From the NCBI RefSeq assembly GCF_002848005.1, contig NZ_PKHX01000007.1, positions 55,748 through 119,008 of the forward strand: a DNA stretch of 63,261 nt, given 5' to 3'. Shown here in pieces: positions 16,630 through 26,500 of the stretch. The translations under genes and the position numbers were made by a program. A model generated the notes under the pieces. The model was not told where the DNA came from, did not search any database, and was given only the letters and a program-made list of their open reading frames with translations. Source of the DNA: Varibaculum cambriense. Lineage in GTDB: Bacteria > Actinomycetota > Actinomycetes > Actinomycetales > Actinomycetaceae. The number at the start of each line of letters is the position of its first letter. The first letter of the stretch is position 1.

Positions 16630-18405
16630 CTATCCGGTTCCCGTAAATGCGGGATAGGAAACACCATTTCCTAACACTCGCCAGGACTGCTGAATATGTC
16701 CCAGCCGCGCTCCCCGATCATTAACTACTTGCACATCCCCGTTGGGAGGATTAGGCACCAGGTATTGAGATTCAGGTGCTGCCTCGAAGGAATCATCATA
16801 CGAGTTAATCGCCAAGATCTGTATCTTCGGGGTAGCCCCGGGCTGCAAAATCGCTGCCCGACTCGAATCAATCCAAGCCACCGAGGTTACCTCAGACAAG
16901 ATATCGGTACCGAGGTTACCCAGCATAATCTGGATAGGGGTACCATCTTCCCCTCGAATCACGGTTACCATTTTACCTTGGAAACTGTAACCCACCTGCC
17001 ACACGATTAGGCCACGCACTCCCGGAGAACTAAGCGCAAAAAACGGAATTTTCCACTTTTCGCCCTCGGGAATTTTCACTCGCACTACCTGGAAATGATT
17101 ATTTACTGCCACCAGGTCTCCTGGTTTGGAAGCATCTCCGGTCCACGCCCAGCCCCAAGGGTCAACTTGGGGAATTCGCAGATTCTTACCTCGGTATAGA
17201 ACCTGGGGGGCTTTTCCGCGTTGCAAGCGCACCAGTTCCGTCCCACCGCGAATCGCTACCTGGAAATCGGTGCCCACGGGACCGGGAGTAGGCCAAGTTA
17301 TTTCCCCCGCCAGGTCTTGAGCTGCCGTAAATACTCCGCTACGGGTATCGGACTCCTCGATTACCTCACCATTCTTAACCCCCAGCATCGTCTGTTTCTT
17401 TACCGGAGCCGGCTGTTCGCTAGGATCCGGTAGAGCTTTACCGTTCTGCGAAACTGTAACCTCATCTATCCCGGCAACATCCAATAAAGTGGCTCGCAGC
17501 TGCTGATATAACCGGATCATTTCCGTTTCGGAACGCAATCGCAAAGTGTCGGGTAGTTCGACCATTGCTTTGCGCCCTTGCACAGTCACCAGGTTAGAAG
17601 GAATTTTGGTAATCGGCTCTGGGGCACTAACCGCATCTTCAAGATCATGGGTAGGGGCGGAAAATAGTGCCGTTAGCAAATATTGGAGAATGTTCTTGCG
17701 TGGCACCCACCGGGGGTCCGGGATTAAGAAGCGATGATCACTAGACCAGTAGTAAACGTTGCGTTGCGAATAAGCATTTTTGAACGCGGTATTGGTTAGC
17801 ACCACTCCGTGAGGCAAGGAACTTATCCGCCACTGGCCACCCTCCTTTGCCAACTCGTATTTAATGGTTTCCTCTTGCCGGAAACTTTGTCTTATTCCCA
17901 GTTTGTTTACCCGCAATACCGGCTGTCCACTGCCGGTTGCAACCTTCGATCCATCAGCAAAAGTTAGTTTTAATTCTGTCTTCGGCTTAAGCACTGTTAC
18001 TTGGTTTTGCGGTTGCCAGCTGCGCCGAGTACCGGAGGTTAAGAACTGTCTAGCTATCCCGTAGTCATCGTAGGTGCCCGCTGCACAGGCCTGTTGGAAA
18101 TCTGCGAGTAGTTTCTCGGGACTAGAGCCATCAATAGGTCCACTAGCCAACTGGGCAAGTGGGTTACGAGAATCCGGATCTACCTGGCCTTGGTGAACCG
18201 GTCCGGAATCAGGCAGGGAAGCACAAGCTGCCACACTGAAAGCTAGCAAGGCGGACAGGATTCCCAAGCAAAGCCGCTTTCTTCCTCGGCTTTTCCCAGT
18301 TTTCGAGGGCGCAGTAGGCTTTCCAAAGGAGACGAACGGGTCTTCTCGCCACGTCCGCAGCAGTTTCCTTCCCCGATGCTGGCGCTTAGCACTTAACCAG
18401 TTCAT
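16630..18405 (-). CDS. lpqB: LpqB, MtrB-associated lipoprotein
   Basis: LpqB is an actinobacterial lipoprotein that modulates the MtrB sensor. The 591-residue protein has a lipobox, SVAACASLPDSG, with lipidated Cys at residue 61. The n-region before it is unusually long and basic (about 44 residues), and no closer start is apparent. A GerMN-like segment (TEMIRLYQQLRATLLDVAGI) precedes a C-terminal beta-propeller region. Its ATG overlaps the mtrB stop by four bases (ATGA), so the three genes mtrA-mtrB-lpqB form one operon. Confidence 0.93.
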   Translation of the reverse strand: MNWLSAKRQHRGRKLLRTWREDPFVSFGKPTAPSKTGKSRGRKRLCLGILSALLAFSVAACASLPDSGPVHQGQVDPDSRNPLAQLASGPIDGSSPEKLLADFQQACAAGTYDDYGIARQFLTSGTRRSWQPQNQVTVLKPKTELKLTFADGSKVATGSGQPVLRVNKLGIRQSFRQEETIKYELAKEGGQWRISSLPHGVVLTNTAFKNAYSQRNVYYWSSDHRFLIPDPRWVPRKNILQYLLTALFSAPTHDLEDAVSAPEPITKIPSNLVTVQGRKAMVELPDTLRLRSETEMIRLYQQLRATLLDVAGIDEVTVSQNGKALPDPSEQPAPVKKQTMLGVKNGEVIEESDTRSGVFTAAQDLAGEITWPTPGPVGTDFQVAIRGGTELVRLQRGKAPQVLYRGKNLRIPQVDPWGWAWTGDASKPGDLVAVNNHFQVVRVKIPEGEKWKIPFFALSSPGVRGLIVWQVGYSFQGKMVTVIRGEDGTPIQIMLGNLGTDILSEVTSVAWIDSSRAAILQPGATPKIQILAINSYDDSFEAAPESQYLVPNPPNGDVQVVNDRGARLGHIQQSWRVLGNGVSYPAFTGTG

Positions 18406-20378
18406 CGGGTTTCCCCCTTTTCGTCCCGGCGGGTTTGCCTACCGTCATCGGCTTCCAGATTATTTATCCGCTCTTGAATATCAATCACCGTGTCTGGCGC
18501 TGGCATATGCGGCAATGGCTGAGCGGCGGTGGACTCTTTCATATCTGCAGGCAGCTGTGCCGGCATCTGCGGGAGGCTGTCCGCCGCGCTTACCGGGATT
18601 TCTTGCTGGTCGCTTTCGCTACCTTCTAGATGTCGCACTTCCAAAGAAGTATCCTCTAAATCTTCCGACAACAGGATATCCTCCGGATGGGTGGCTGCCC
18701 ACTGGGAGCGGGCAGTAATCAAATCCTGGTTTTCGACCTGCTCAGGCAGATCTGCAATCTCTTCTCCCTGGTGGCGGGGCAGTAATAGAGTAAAAGCAGA
18801 ACCTTGCTGAGGACAGGATAAAACCGTAAGCAACCCTGAATGCAAGGCCGCGTCCTCGGCGGAAATCGCCAGTCCCAGTCCGGTACCACCAGTGGTACGT
18901 TTACGGGAAGGATCTGCCCGATAAAAGCGATCAAAAACGTGTTGTGCAACCGCGTCAGTCATTCCGGGACCGTGATCGCGAACCTGCAAAGCTACCGCGG
19001 TTTGTGATCCCGCGACTGTAATCTGCACCGGTTTTCTTTCCGCGAACTCGATGGCGTTTACCAGCAGGTTTTGGGCAATCCGGGTAACGCGGGTTTCATC
19101 TACCTGTGCCACGGTATCCCCGTAGGTTTCTAGCAGTACCTCTACCCCCATACTTTCCGCCAGCGCTCGATTAGATTCTAGAACCCCGCTCGCTAAAGAA
19201 CCTAGGTTTACCTCGGATAATGAAAGCTCAGCCACGGAGGCATCAATTCGGGAAATCTCAATCAAGTCAGCCAGCATCTTGTCGAAACGGTCAACCTGGC
19301 GATGCAGAATTGTAGCTGAGCGGGCATTAGTTTCCGAGAGTTGGTCACGTTCGTCATAAATCAAATCGGCTGCCATCCGGATAGTGGCCAGCGGCGTGCG
19401 CAACTCATGGGAAACGTCAGAGACAAACCGCTGCTGTAAAGTTGCCAGCTCTTCATAGTCGCTGATTTGTTCACGTAGATAGGTAGTCATATCGTTTAGC
19501 GCTTGAGACAACTGCGCTAACTCATCTCTACCGCGTACCGGCAGATGAATCTGCAGATTACCGGCCGATACTTTTCGGGCGGCTTTGGCTGCCCGTCTCG
19601 CAGGCGCCATAGTCGAATAAGAAACCGCCGCCATCAGTACCGTTAATACCCCGAGCAGCACTACGGTTCCAAAAATTAGTACCTGGTTCACCATATAAAT
19701 GGTTTGCTGTTCATAGGCTAAGGAATAAACCATGTAGACTTCATAGCTTCCCACCAAGGGCAAAAATACCCGCGAACCCACTACAATCCCGGGAGTTTTC
19801 TCCGTTGGCGAGTTTTCCAAAGACACGGATTGCCAGTGGATTCCGCCCTTCTGCTCAACCGCTTTACGTAACTGCGGAGTAATTATTGCCCGTTGTTCGG
19901 GGTCAATAATCTCATTGATCGCTAGGGGACGAGTCTCATTTGGGTCCCGCAGCAGCATCGCTCCTACCCCACCGGCGCCTGCTGAGGCATCACGCTGATC
20001 CGACATTAAGGTATAGGCCGCATCTTGTACCCCACTAACCGAATCTGTCACCGTGGCGTCAAAGGCCGCTTGTAAACTTTCCGTACGCAAGGACGCATCT
20101 TGCAGCACGATATTTAAACGTTTTTGAAAAATCCCATTAGACACATGCGAGGTTACAGAAACAATCAGGATCACCATCATCATCGCGGTAGCTAATGCCA
20201 TTAGGGCGGTTAGCCGTGCGGACACGGAAGAGAGGAAAAAACGGACTACCGACCAGTTTGCAACTTGGTGTCCCAGGTAGCTAAAAGCCGATCGCCATTT
20301 TTTGTCCCGCAGCAATCCCCAAAAACTGCTCGACGCTTGCATTTGCGCTGCTGACTGGGCTGGGGGTTCGCTGCTCAT
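18402..20378 (-). CDS. mtrB: MtrB sensor histidine kinase
   Basis: MtrB is the membrane sensor that controls MtrA, which in actinobacteria links osmotic and cell-wall state to division. The 658-residue protein has membrane segments at about 53-75 and 232-254 around an extracellular domain, then a HAMP domain. The phospho-acceptor is His324 in FVSDVSHELRTPL. ATP-binding motifs follow (QNLLVNAIEFAERKP, DHGPGMTD, GGTGLGLAI). An acidic tail of about 120 residues ends the protein. AAGG precedes the ATG, six bases after the mtrA stop. Confidence 0.95.
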   Translation of the reverse strand: MSSEPPAQSAAQMQASSSFWGLLRDKKWRSAFSYLGHQVANWSVVRFFLSSVSARLTALMALATAMMMVILIVSVTSHVSNGIFQKRLNIVLQDASLRTESLQAAFDATVTDSVSGVQDAAYTLMSDQRDASAGAGGVGAMLLRDPNETRPLAINEIIDPEQRAIITPQLRKAVEQKGGIHWQSVSLENSPTEKTPGIVVGSRVFLPLVGSYEVYMVYSLAYEQQTIYMVNQVLIFGTVVLLGVLTVLMAAVSYSTMAPARRAAKAARKVSAGNLQIHLPVRGRDELAQLSQALNDMTTYLREQISDYEELATLQQRFVSDVSHELRTPLATIRMAADLIYDERDQLSETNARSATILHRQVDRFDKMLADLIEISRIDASVAELSLSEVNLGSLASGVLESNRALAESMGVEVLLETYGDTVAQVDETRVTRIAQNLLVNAIEFAERKPVQITVAGSQTAVALQVRDHGPGMTDAVAQHVFDRFYRADPSRKRTTGGTGLGLAISAEDAALHSGLLTVLSCPQQGSAFTLLLPRHQGEEIADLPEQVENQDLITARSQWAATHPEDILLSEDLEDTSLEVRHLEGSESDQQEIPVSAADSLPQMPAQLPADMKESTAAQPLPHMPAPDTVIDIQERINNLEADDGRQTRRDEKGETR

Positions 20379-20384
20379 ATACCC

Positions 20385-21068
20385 TTAGTTGCCTCCAGCG
20401 CGGTAGCCAACTCCCCGCACCGTGCGCACAATCTTGGGATGTTCTGGGTCTTTTTCAATTTTTGCACGGAGCCGTTGGACGTGCACATTAACCAAACGAG
20501 TATCGGTATTGGCGTGGCGGTATCCCCAGATTTCTTCTAATAATTCTTCCCGGCTAAATGCCTTCCAAGGGGAGCGCGCTAAAGTCAGCAACAAGTCAAA
20601 CTCCAACGGAGTAAGATCGATACGTTCATTGCCGCGGAAAACTTCGTGAGCAACCACGTTGATATGCAGATCTCCCAGATCTACGTCCTCGTCCTGCCCC
20701 TCGCTGGTGCGTCCCCGCAACCGCGCTTTAATCCTGGCTACTAGCTCTTTAGGTTTGAAGGGTTTGGGGATATAGTCATCGGCTCCCGCCTCTAGCCCGG
20801 CCACCACATCGGCAGTATCGGATTTAGCAGTCAGCATGATAATCGGCAGATCGGATACGGCACGAATTTGTCGGCAGATTTCTACTCCGTTTTTGCCGGG
20901 TAACATTACATCGAGTAACACCAAATCCGGTTGGCTTTCCTGAAAAATATTGAAAGCCTCGTCACCGTGATGACAGAAGACTGACTTATAACCCTCGGTT
21001 GACATCACAATGCCCACCATCTCTGCGAGTGCCTCGTCGTCATCTACTACCAAAATTTTCACGGTCAT
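20385..21068 (-). CDS. mtrA: MtrA response regulator (OmpR family)
   Basis: The 227-residue protein has a receiver domain with acidic residues VVDDDE, phospho-acceptor Asp53 in LVLLDVMLPGKNG, and LTAKSD and the KPFKPKEL lysine. The C-terminal winged helix (EFDLLLTLARSPWKAFSREELL, then TRLVNVHVQRLRAKI) is the DNA-binding part. It heads the mtrA-mtrB-lpqB operon. MtrA controls cell-wall hydrolase and division genes in other actinobacteria; targets here are not visible. Confidence 0.96.
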   Translation of the reverse strand: MTVKILVVDDDEALAEMVGIVMSTEGYKSVFCHHGDEAFNIFQESQPDLVLLDVMLPGKNGVEICRQIRAVSDLPIIMLTAKSDTADVVAGLEAGADDYIPKPFKPKELVARIKARLRGRTSEGQDEDVDLGDLHINVVAHEVFRGNERIDLTPLEFDLLLTLARSPWKAFSREELLEEIWGYRHANTDTRLVNVHVQRLRAKIEKDPEHPKIVRTVRGVGYRAGGN

Positions 21069-21157
21069 GAAATCTATTCTGCCACGCCGATGCTATTTTG
21101 GCGCTATTGCCCACCTATGACTCCATATATTGCGGGAGAAGAAAAACTGGCTTTGAC

Positions 21158-21637
21158 CTATTCGCCAGTCGGATCCGGCAATCCTCCCGGTAGGAGGCGT
21201 AAATGCCCGCGGCGTTTCTCTGGCGCTTTCCTACTCCCCGCAGGTAGCCCCTGTTTAACGCCCGCATCATACTCGTGCCCTACATGTCCGCGGCCTCCGC
21301 TGGTGGCTTCGGGGCTCAGCTGCCCATCCCAGTTCTTATTTACTTTCGCGGTCGAAAGGTGCCGACGCTTGGAAGCTTCCCGCACCACATTTGCCAAGGC
21401 CTCTAAATCGTCATCACTGGGCTGCGCGGGAGTGAATTCACTGGCTAGCCGAACTACTTGCCAACCCCGGGGAGCGGTCAAATTGTTCGCGTGTTCGGCA
21501 CAAAGATCGTAGGCGTGCGGTTCTGCCTGGGTAGCAAGGGGGCCGAGGACGACCGTGGAATCCTTATACACATAGGTTAAAGTAGCGGCTGCCACCTGGT
21601 TGCAGCCGTTTTTTGAACAAGATCTAGTTACCCGCAC
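21158..21637 (-). CDS. DUF3499 family protein
   Basis: This 159-residue protein belongs to a conserved actinobacterial family without known function. The N-terminus has a zinc-ribbon-like set, SCSKNGC and a later LCAEHANN, with GPLATQAEPHAYDLC between. The second half is basic, low in order and not conserved in type. The start is GTG at 21637 with no clear ribosome-binding site. It is 89 bases upstream of mtrA and divergent from the zincin-like gene, a familiar arrangement in the phylum. Confidence 0.82.
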   Translation of the reverse strand: MRVTRSCSKNGCNQVAAATLTYVYKDSTVVLGPLATQAEPHAYDLCAEHANNLTAPRGWQVVRLASEFTPAQPSDDDLEALANVVREASKRRHLSTAKVNKNWDGQLSPEATSGGRGHVGHEYDAGVKQGLPAGSRKAPEKRRGHLRLLPGGLPDPTGE

Positions 21638-21699
21638 AATTGCACGTTAGCGGCGCGGGAAATAAAACCCAAGTCTAACTCGCGGTAAGGTGCGTTCTC

Positions 21700-22119
21700 G
21701 TGAGGGGTTTGACACGAAACCGGCGAGATCGCCACGGACGCGGGGCGCGCGGAGTAACTTTCTTGCCGATGATCCCTGCCTGGAAAACGCGGCGAGAAAA
21801 ATTTGATCAGCTGGTGGTGGATTTGGCTACCCAGGCTGCCCGCAAACATGAGGAAGTTAACCGTATCGAATTTGGGGTGGAAGATATTCCTCCCTCGGAT
21901 CCGGCGGACTGGGAATCGCCACATGCGGTCTTAGGACGGTTATTTCCCGCAGATAAGGGCGGGAAGCTAGCTACTCGAATTGTGGTGTATCGCTTGCCCA
22001 TCCAGTGGCGCTGTCGCAGCGCAGAGGAGATAGCACAAGCAGTTAGAGCAGTACTGGCAGAGCATCTCAGTACAGAAATCGGGTGTTTACCCGAAGAGGT
22101 TTTCCCCGAATATTTCTAG
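21700..22119 (+). CDS. Zincin-like (metallopeptidase family) protein without HExxH
   Basis: The 139-residue product resembles the small actinobacterial metallopeptidase family next to DUF3499. Matching segments are KTRREKFDQLVVDLA, RIEFGVEDIPPSDP and LGRLFPADKGGKLATRIVVYRLP. Where a catalytic HExxH helix would stand it reads RAVLAEHLSTEIGC, so zinc chemistry is unlikely. This loss is shared by many actinobacterial relatives as far as I know. The start is GTG at 21700, and the N-terminus is Arg-rich. Only 62 bases separate it from the divergent DUF3499 gene. Confidence 0.75.
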   Translation: MRGLTRNRRDRHGRGARGVTFLPMIPAWKTRREKFDQLVVDLATQAARKHEEVNRIEFGVEDIPPSDPADWESPHAVLGRLFPADKGGKLATRIVVYRLPIQWRCRSAEEIAQAVRAVLAEHLSTEIGCLPEEVFPEYF

Positions 22120-22202
22120 TCGATCCGCAAGAAACCTTTAAGACATGCTATTTGGCAATAACTTTGCCCGCGCTCTCACCCGATTATGACTCTTAATAGC
22201 GA

Positions 22203-23528
22203 TTAGGGGTTAATTTTTACCGTAATCGCGGCTATTTCCCGGACTGCTTTCCCGATCCCAATCGTGCGGAAAGTTCCGGCAGGATCTCCCACCAGCTGTC
22301 CGGCGTACATCGCAGTTTCACTATGCCATTGCCAAACTCCCGCAGGTATCTTCACCAAGGTCAAGATGCCTGGTTTTACCGTTACCTCCTGGGTTTTCCC
22401 GGCGGAAGTTAAAACAATTTTCTGTTCTTGTTCGCTTGTAAAAGCGAGATTAGCAGCCTGTTGATTGCTTAGTACCGCTCCGGAAGTACTGGGCGGCACA
22501 GAGGGATAAACTGCCAGCGTATCCTTCTTTGCATAGGTCTCCGGGGCGAAGACCGCGGCCACTACCGGTTGATCTGATTTAACCTTGACGGCAGTTAAAC
22601 CGTCCTTTATTCCTCCCAGCGGAATATCGAAAATCGCTCCTCTAGAGACCTGCAACTTTTTGGGGGCGGGTACCGTAGTTTCCCCTGATGTATCCAGCAG
22701 CGATACCTGCAAGGTCGCCACTGCAGAACTGGGATTAAGTACCCTTAAACTGGCTTTACCAGTAATTTTAGCTGCCGGAATCAGCACTTCTGAGGAGGGC
22801 GAGGCGAGAGCCGGAGAATGCACCGCGCCAGCCTTTTGAGCTCCAGTCGCCAAAGTGGAACTGACCCAAGAGTTAACCCCTTTCCCCTCGGCCTCCACTA
22901 ATACTCCGAGCCGATTAAATCCCGGTGCTTGCCCATCTAATACCAGAGAGCTACTAGCGTGGGCAGGAATTTTTTGTGTCACTTTGGCTGCCAAGGGCCC
23001 CTGTTCGGTCCAAATCTGGATCCGAGCCGTAACCGGTGCTCCGGCTGGGTTCACTAAGTGCAAAGTGGAGGCATTACCGGTGGTAGTACCGGGGGTTAGA
23101 AAATAGGCGCGATTAGTGGGGGCAACGCAATAGTCCGCGAAAAATCCGTTCTCGCCCTCTTTCCCACTGCCGCTAACATAGCCCACGGCTGCCGAGTTTT
23201 TTCCGGATACCGGTTTTACTTGCAGTTGCAGCCCCGAGTCGGTTACTGCCTGCGCATTTCCGGGTGGGATGATCTTCGCGGAACTATCGGTAAGTTCTGC
23301 AGCTCCCTCGGCGGAAGTTCCCTGCACCCAAGCTTGGGCGCTACCTAACATTCCGGGACATACTACTTGGCGAATTCCTGCCGGGACTGCCACCTCACGG
23401 TCACTATTATCGGGGCTGGAGGTAGCGGGAAGCATTTTGGGAATCACCCAGGCAACTGCCAATGCAGTCAGAAGAATCACTAGCGCCGAGAACAGGGAAA
23501 TCAAAGATTTATAGGCAGGTTTTTTCAT
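22203..23528 (-). CDS. DUF5719 family membrane-anchored protein
   Basis: This 441-residue protein has one N-terminal hydrophobic segment (about 10-32) that would anchor or export it, and then an extracytoplasmic beta-rich domain. Segments such as LHLVNPAGAPVTARIQIWTE and SLRVLNPSSAVATLQVSLLD suggest repeated Ig-like strands. The family is found downstream of a large GT2 glycosyltransferase in actinobacteria, as here. AGGAGG precedes its ATG, which overlaps the upstream stop by four bases (ATGA). A role in envelope glycan assembly with its neighbour is inference. Confidence 0.85.
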   Translation of the reverse strand: MKKPAYKSLISLFSALVILLTALAVAWVIPKMLPATSSPDNSDREVAVPAGIRQVVCPGMLGSAQAWVQGTSAEGAAELTDSSAKIIPPGNAQAVTDSGLQLQVKPVSGKNSAAVGYVSGSGKEGENGFFADYCVAPTNRAYFLTPGTTTGNASTLHLVNPAGAPVTARIQIWTEQGPLAAKVTQKIPAHASSSLVLDGQAPGFNRLGVLVEAEGKGVNSWVSSTLATGAQKAGAVHSPALASPSSEVLIPAAKITGKASLRVLNPSSAVATLQVSLLDTSGETTVPAPKKLQVSRGAIFDIPLGGIKDGLTAVKVKSDQPVVAAVFAPETYAKKDTLAVYPSVPPSTSGAVLSNQQAANLAFTSEQEQKIVLTSAGKTQEVTVKPGILTLVKIPAGVWQWHSETAMYAGQLVGDPAGTFRTIGIGKAVREIAAITVKINP

Positions 23529-26500
23529 TTGTGTTTCCTCCTGTTCCCCAGCGGCAGACAGGCAGCTGCTGCACTCAGATAGACCAGCAGGAATCCCGCT
23601 ATTACTAGATAACGGCCGGGAGTAGCGAAGTACACCTGGAGATTTCCGGAAACACCGGCAGGAATAGTAAAGCTTTGCCGCTCTCCCTGGGATCGAGACT
23701 GAAGATCCCGGTCAGCTATTTGGGCTTTCCAGGCCGGTGAAACTGATTCCGCCAGCAATAGTTGCCGCTCTTTCGCGGAGGCAGCCAGGGGTTTCTCCGC
23801 GCTTAGCACCCCGGAGGGAACCGTTTCTTGGCGCTTTCCAGCGGAAATTAGCACTCGCGCAGCTGAGCGAGCAGGAGTGAACTTGGAAGTATCCAGGCGC
23901 CACACGCTGTAATCATCATTGCTAGAGACCGGATGAAAGTAACTGGAGGCGCTTAGCTTGGCGCCCAGTCCGTCACCGGCCGCTTGCTTGGTAAGCAGCA
24001 ACTGTTCTACCGCTAAATCCGCACACTTGGTTGCAGCTTGACGGTCGTTTCCGGCTATTAGTGCCACCAGCACCCCACTTTCAGGGGCAGAAATTTTGCC
24101 AGTTGATTTAGCTCGGATTTGCCAGTTGGTGGCCAGTAGTCCCGGTCCCGCATCGCGGCGCATCGCTACCTGGTAGCGATCCCCCTCCCTATCTATCAGC
24201 AGCATCCGGGTTCGTTTTTCCGAGGACGACAGGATCGAGAAAGCTACCGGCGCGCGGTCAGAACCGGCCTGCAGGGGAATGTTCGCCGCGGGTACCGTCC
24301 AGGTAGCTGTGGTTGCCAGAGGAAGTAATAGCGCCACGGTAACTAGGCTTCCTAGCAGGTAACGGAGCCGTTTAGGGGGTCGAACCGCACTCCACCCCAG
24401 AGAGGTCGCCCCGAGCAGCCCCATTAGCACCACCGAAAATGCCGAAAGCAGCCAGGGGCTTTGTCCGGGCGCTACCGTTTGCGTCACCGCAAAAGCTCCG
24501 ATTAAGGCACTTACCAAGGTAAACAACCAGGCTATGCGGGTGGCTAATAGCTCCCGTCCGGTAAATAATGCTCCGGCAGCGGCTAAAAGCACGCCGGCGA
24601 GAGCGGCTACACCTAAGTAAAGAGGCACCCCCGCTAATGTCTGCCCCCAAAGCTGCAGCTGAGAGCGCATTGTCAGCGGGGTGGTAGCTGAGGGAGTAAG
24701 GAACAAATAAGCCCGCAGGCTCTGAGTGCGCAGCGCCCAGACAAAAGACGGTATGAGCGTAACCAAGGCCGGAACCAGTATCGCTAAACCGCCGCCTAGA
24801 TACGAACAGGCTTGCCGCCAGGGCAAATGCTTCTTTACCGTGATACTCAGGGCGCAGACCAAGACGAAAACTAACGCCACTAGCCACAGCCACGGGGCGG
24901 CGGCGCTCACCACCACCAGGCAGAGCGCTCCGACACCGGCTGCAGTGCTGCGCGAATAGTTTGGCAGGTAGGTCTCGGTTCCCATAACTCCCGCCAACAG
25001 ATAGGGGCGGCGCAGATCAAAAAAGGAAACAATTCCCCATACTGCCAGGGGCAGGAATATATAGCTAAGGACAGCGGAAATATTTCCCGCCTGCACCGAA
25101 ACCAAGAACGGAAGCGCTCCGCCCCAGCTGAGAGCGATCAGGGCTCGAACCGCATTAACCCGAGTGAATGCCGCCGTTGCCAGCCAAGCACCCATCCCGG
25201 CCCCTAGAGGAGACAAAATCAGTAGCCAACGCAACACCGTGGTGGGAGCTATCCCGAAAATAGCGAAAGGCGCCGTGATTGCCAGTAGCGGATAGGCGAT
25301 CGGGTCAGGCAGTCCGCTAACCCCAGTAGAAAAGGTACGCCAAGAGTTGGTTGCCAATATCCAAAAATCATGCCAGCTTCCGGGCAGCACACTCCAAAAT
25401 CCCCCGTGCATTCCCCCGAGGAAATCTCGCATCCCGAAAAAACTAATAAACAGGAAAAATAGGGCAAGCAGCCAGGCGATGATTTGGGCGTGCCAAGTTA
25501 TGTTATCCAACTGGGATTTAGCCACCATCCCCAGTTTGAGTACGTCCTGTCCACTTTCGCGGTCTACCCGCCGAATCAAGCGACGATTTTCCCGTACCCT
25601 GCCAGCTGGTACTTCCAGGCGGGCAAGTTCGCGCCGGGAGACCTGGGATTGGCGTCGCTGAATCCGCCGCGCCGCCAGGATTTTCCCTAATGATCCCCAC
25701 ACGCGGCTAGCCGCGTTAATCTCTACCGCTGCTCGCTCACCTTCAGAGCGCACCACCCAATAGAGAGCTACCAACAACGATTTAAGTGGCAGCAAAAGCA
25801 ACCATAACGGCAGTAGCAAAGAGCTAATAGTGAGAGCCCGATAGATATAGCTGTCTGCTCGTCGCGCCGCCCCGGATTTTTCTTTTTCTCGGGGAGCCTT
25901 GGCAGCTAGAGGCGTAACCGGAACCGGGTCATAAACGTAGACTGGCTGATGGGGAACGGGGGCATCCGGATCTTCCGGTTGCCTCTCCTCCTCGGTTTCC
26001 AGCCGCATGTTATCGCCGGCGGCGGTTTCCTCTTCTTCTGGGCTCTGTTCCTTTTGCTTATCGACCTGACTTTCGACTTTCGGCGACGAGGACGTCCCCT
26101 CTGCCAGCGGGTTTTCCTTTCTGTCCGGGAGCTGTTCTGCTGGCCTAGCCACCGGTTTGCCTACTTCGGGAGACTTTTCGCTCTTCTTCCCTTCGGTATT
26201 TTCGTTCTTCTTATCGGTGCCCTGGCCGGCGGAGGTTTGATCCTCCAGATATTCGCGTAATCCGTAGAGTCCGGCTTGCGCGTGGTAAATACGTGCTGCC
26301 GGAACCAGGCAAACGCGGTAGCCAGCCAGGCGCGCGCGACGCCCCAGCTCCAATCCTTCAGTGAATAGCCCCAGCAAGGGGCTAGTGCCCCGCAAACGAT
26401 CCCAAAGCTGAGCTTTTATCAAAAGTCCGGCGGTACCCACCGCCAGTACGTCACTGATACCGTCATATTGCCCCTGGTCGACTTCGCCCGGATCGAAAAG

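Noticed and set aside
24372..24893. A 173-residue hydrophobic frame inside the GT2 giant
   Set aside because: Same strand but a different frame from the GT2 gene. Its hydrophobicity comes from out-of-frame reading of TM-coding sequence.
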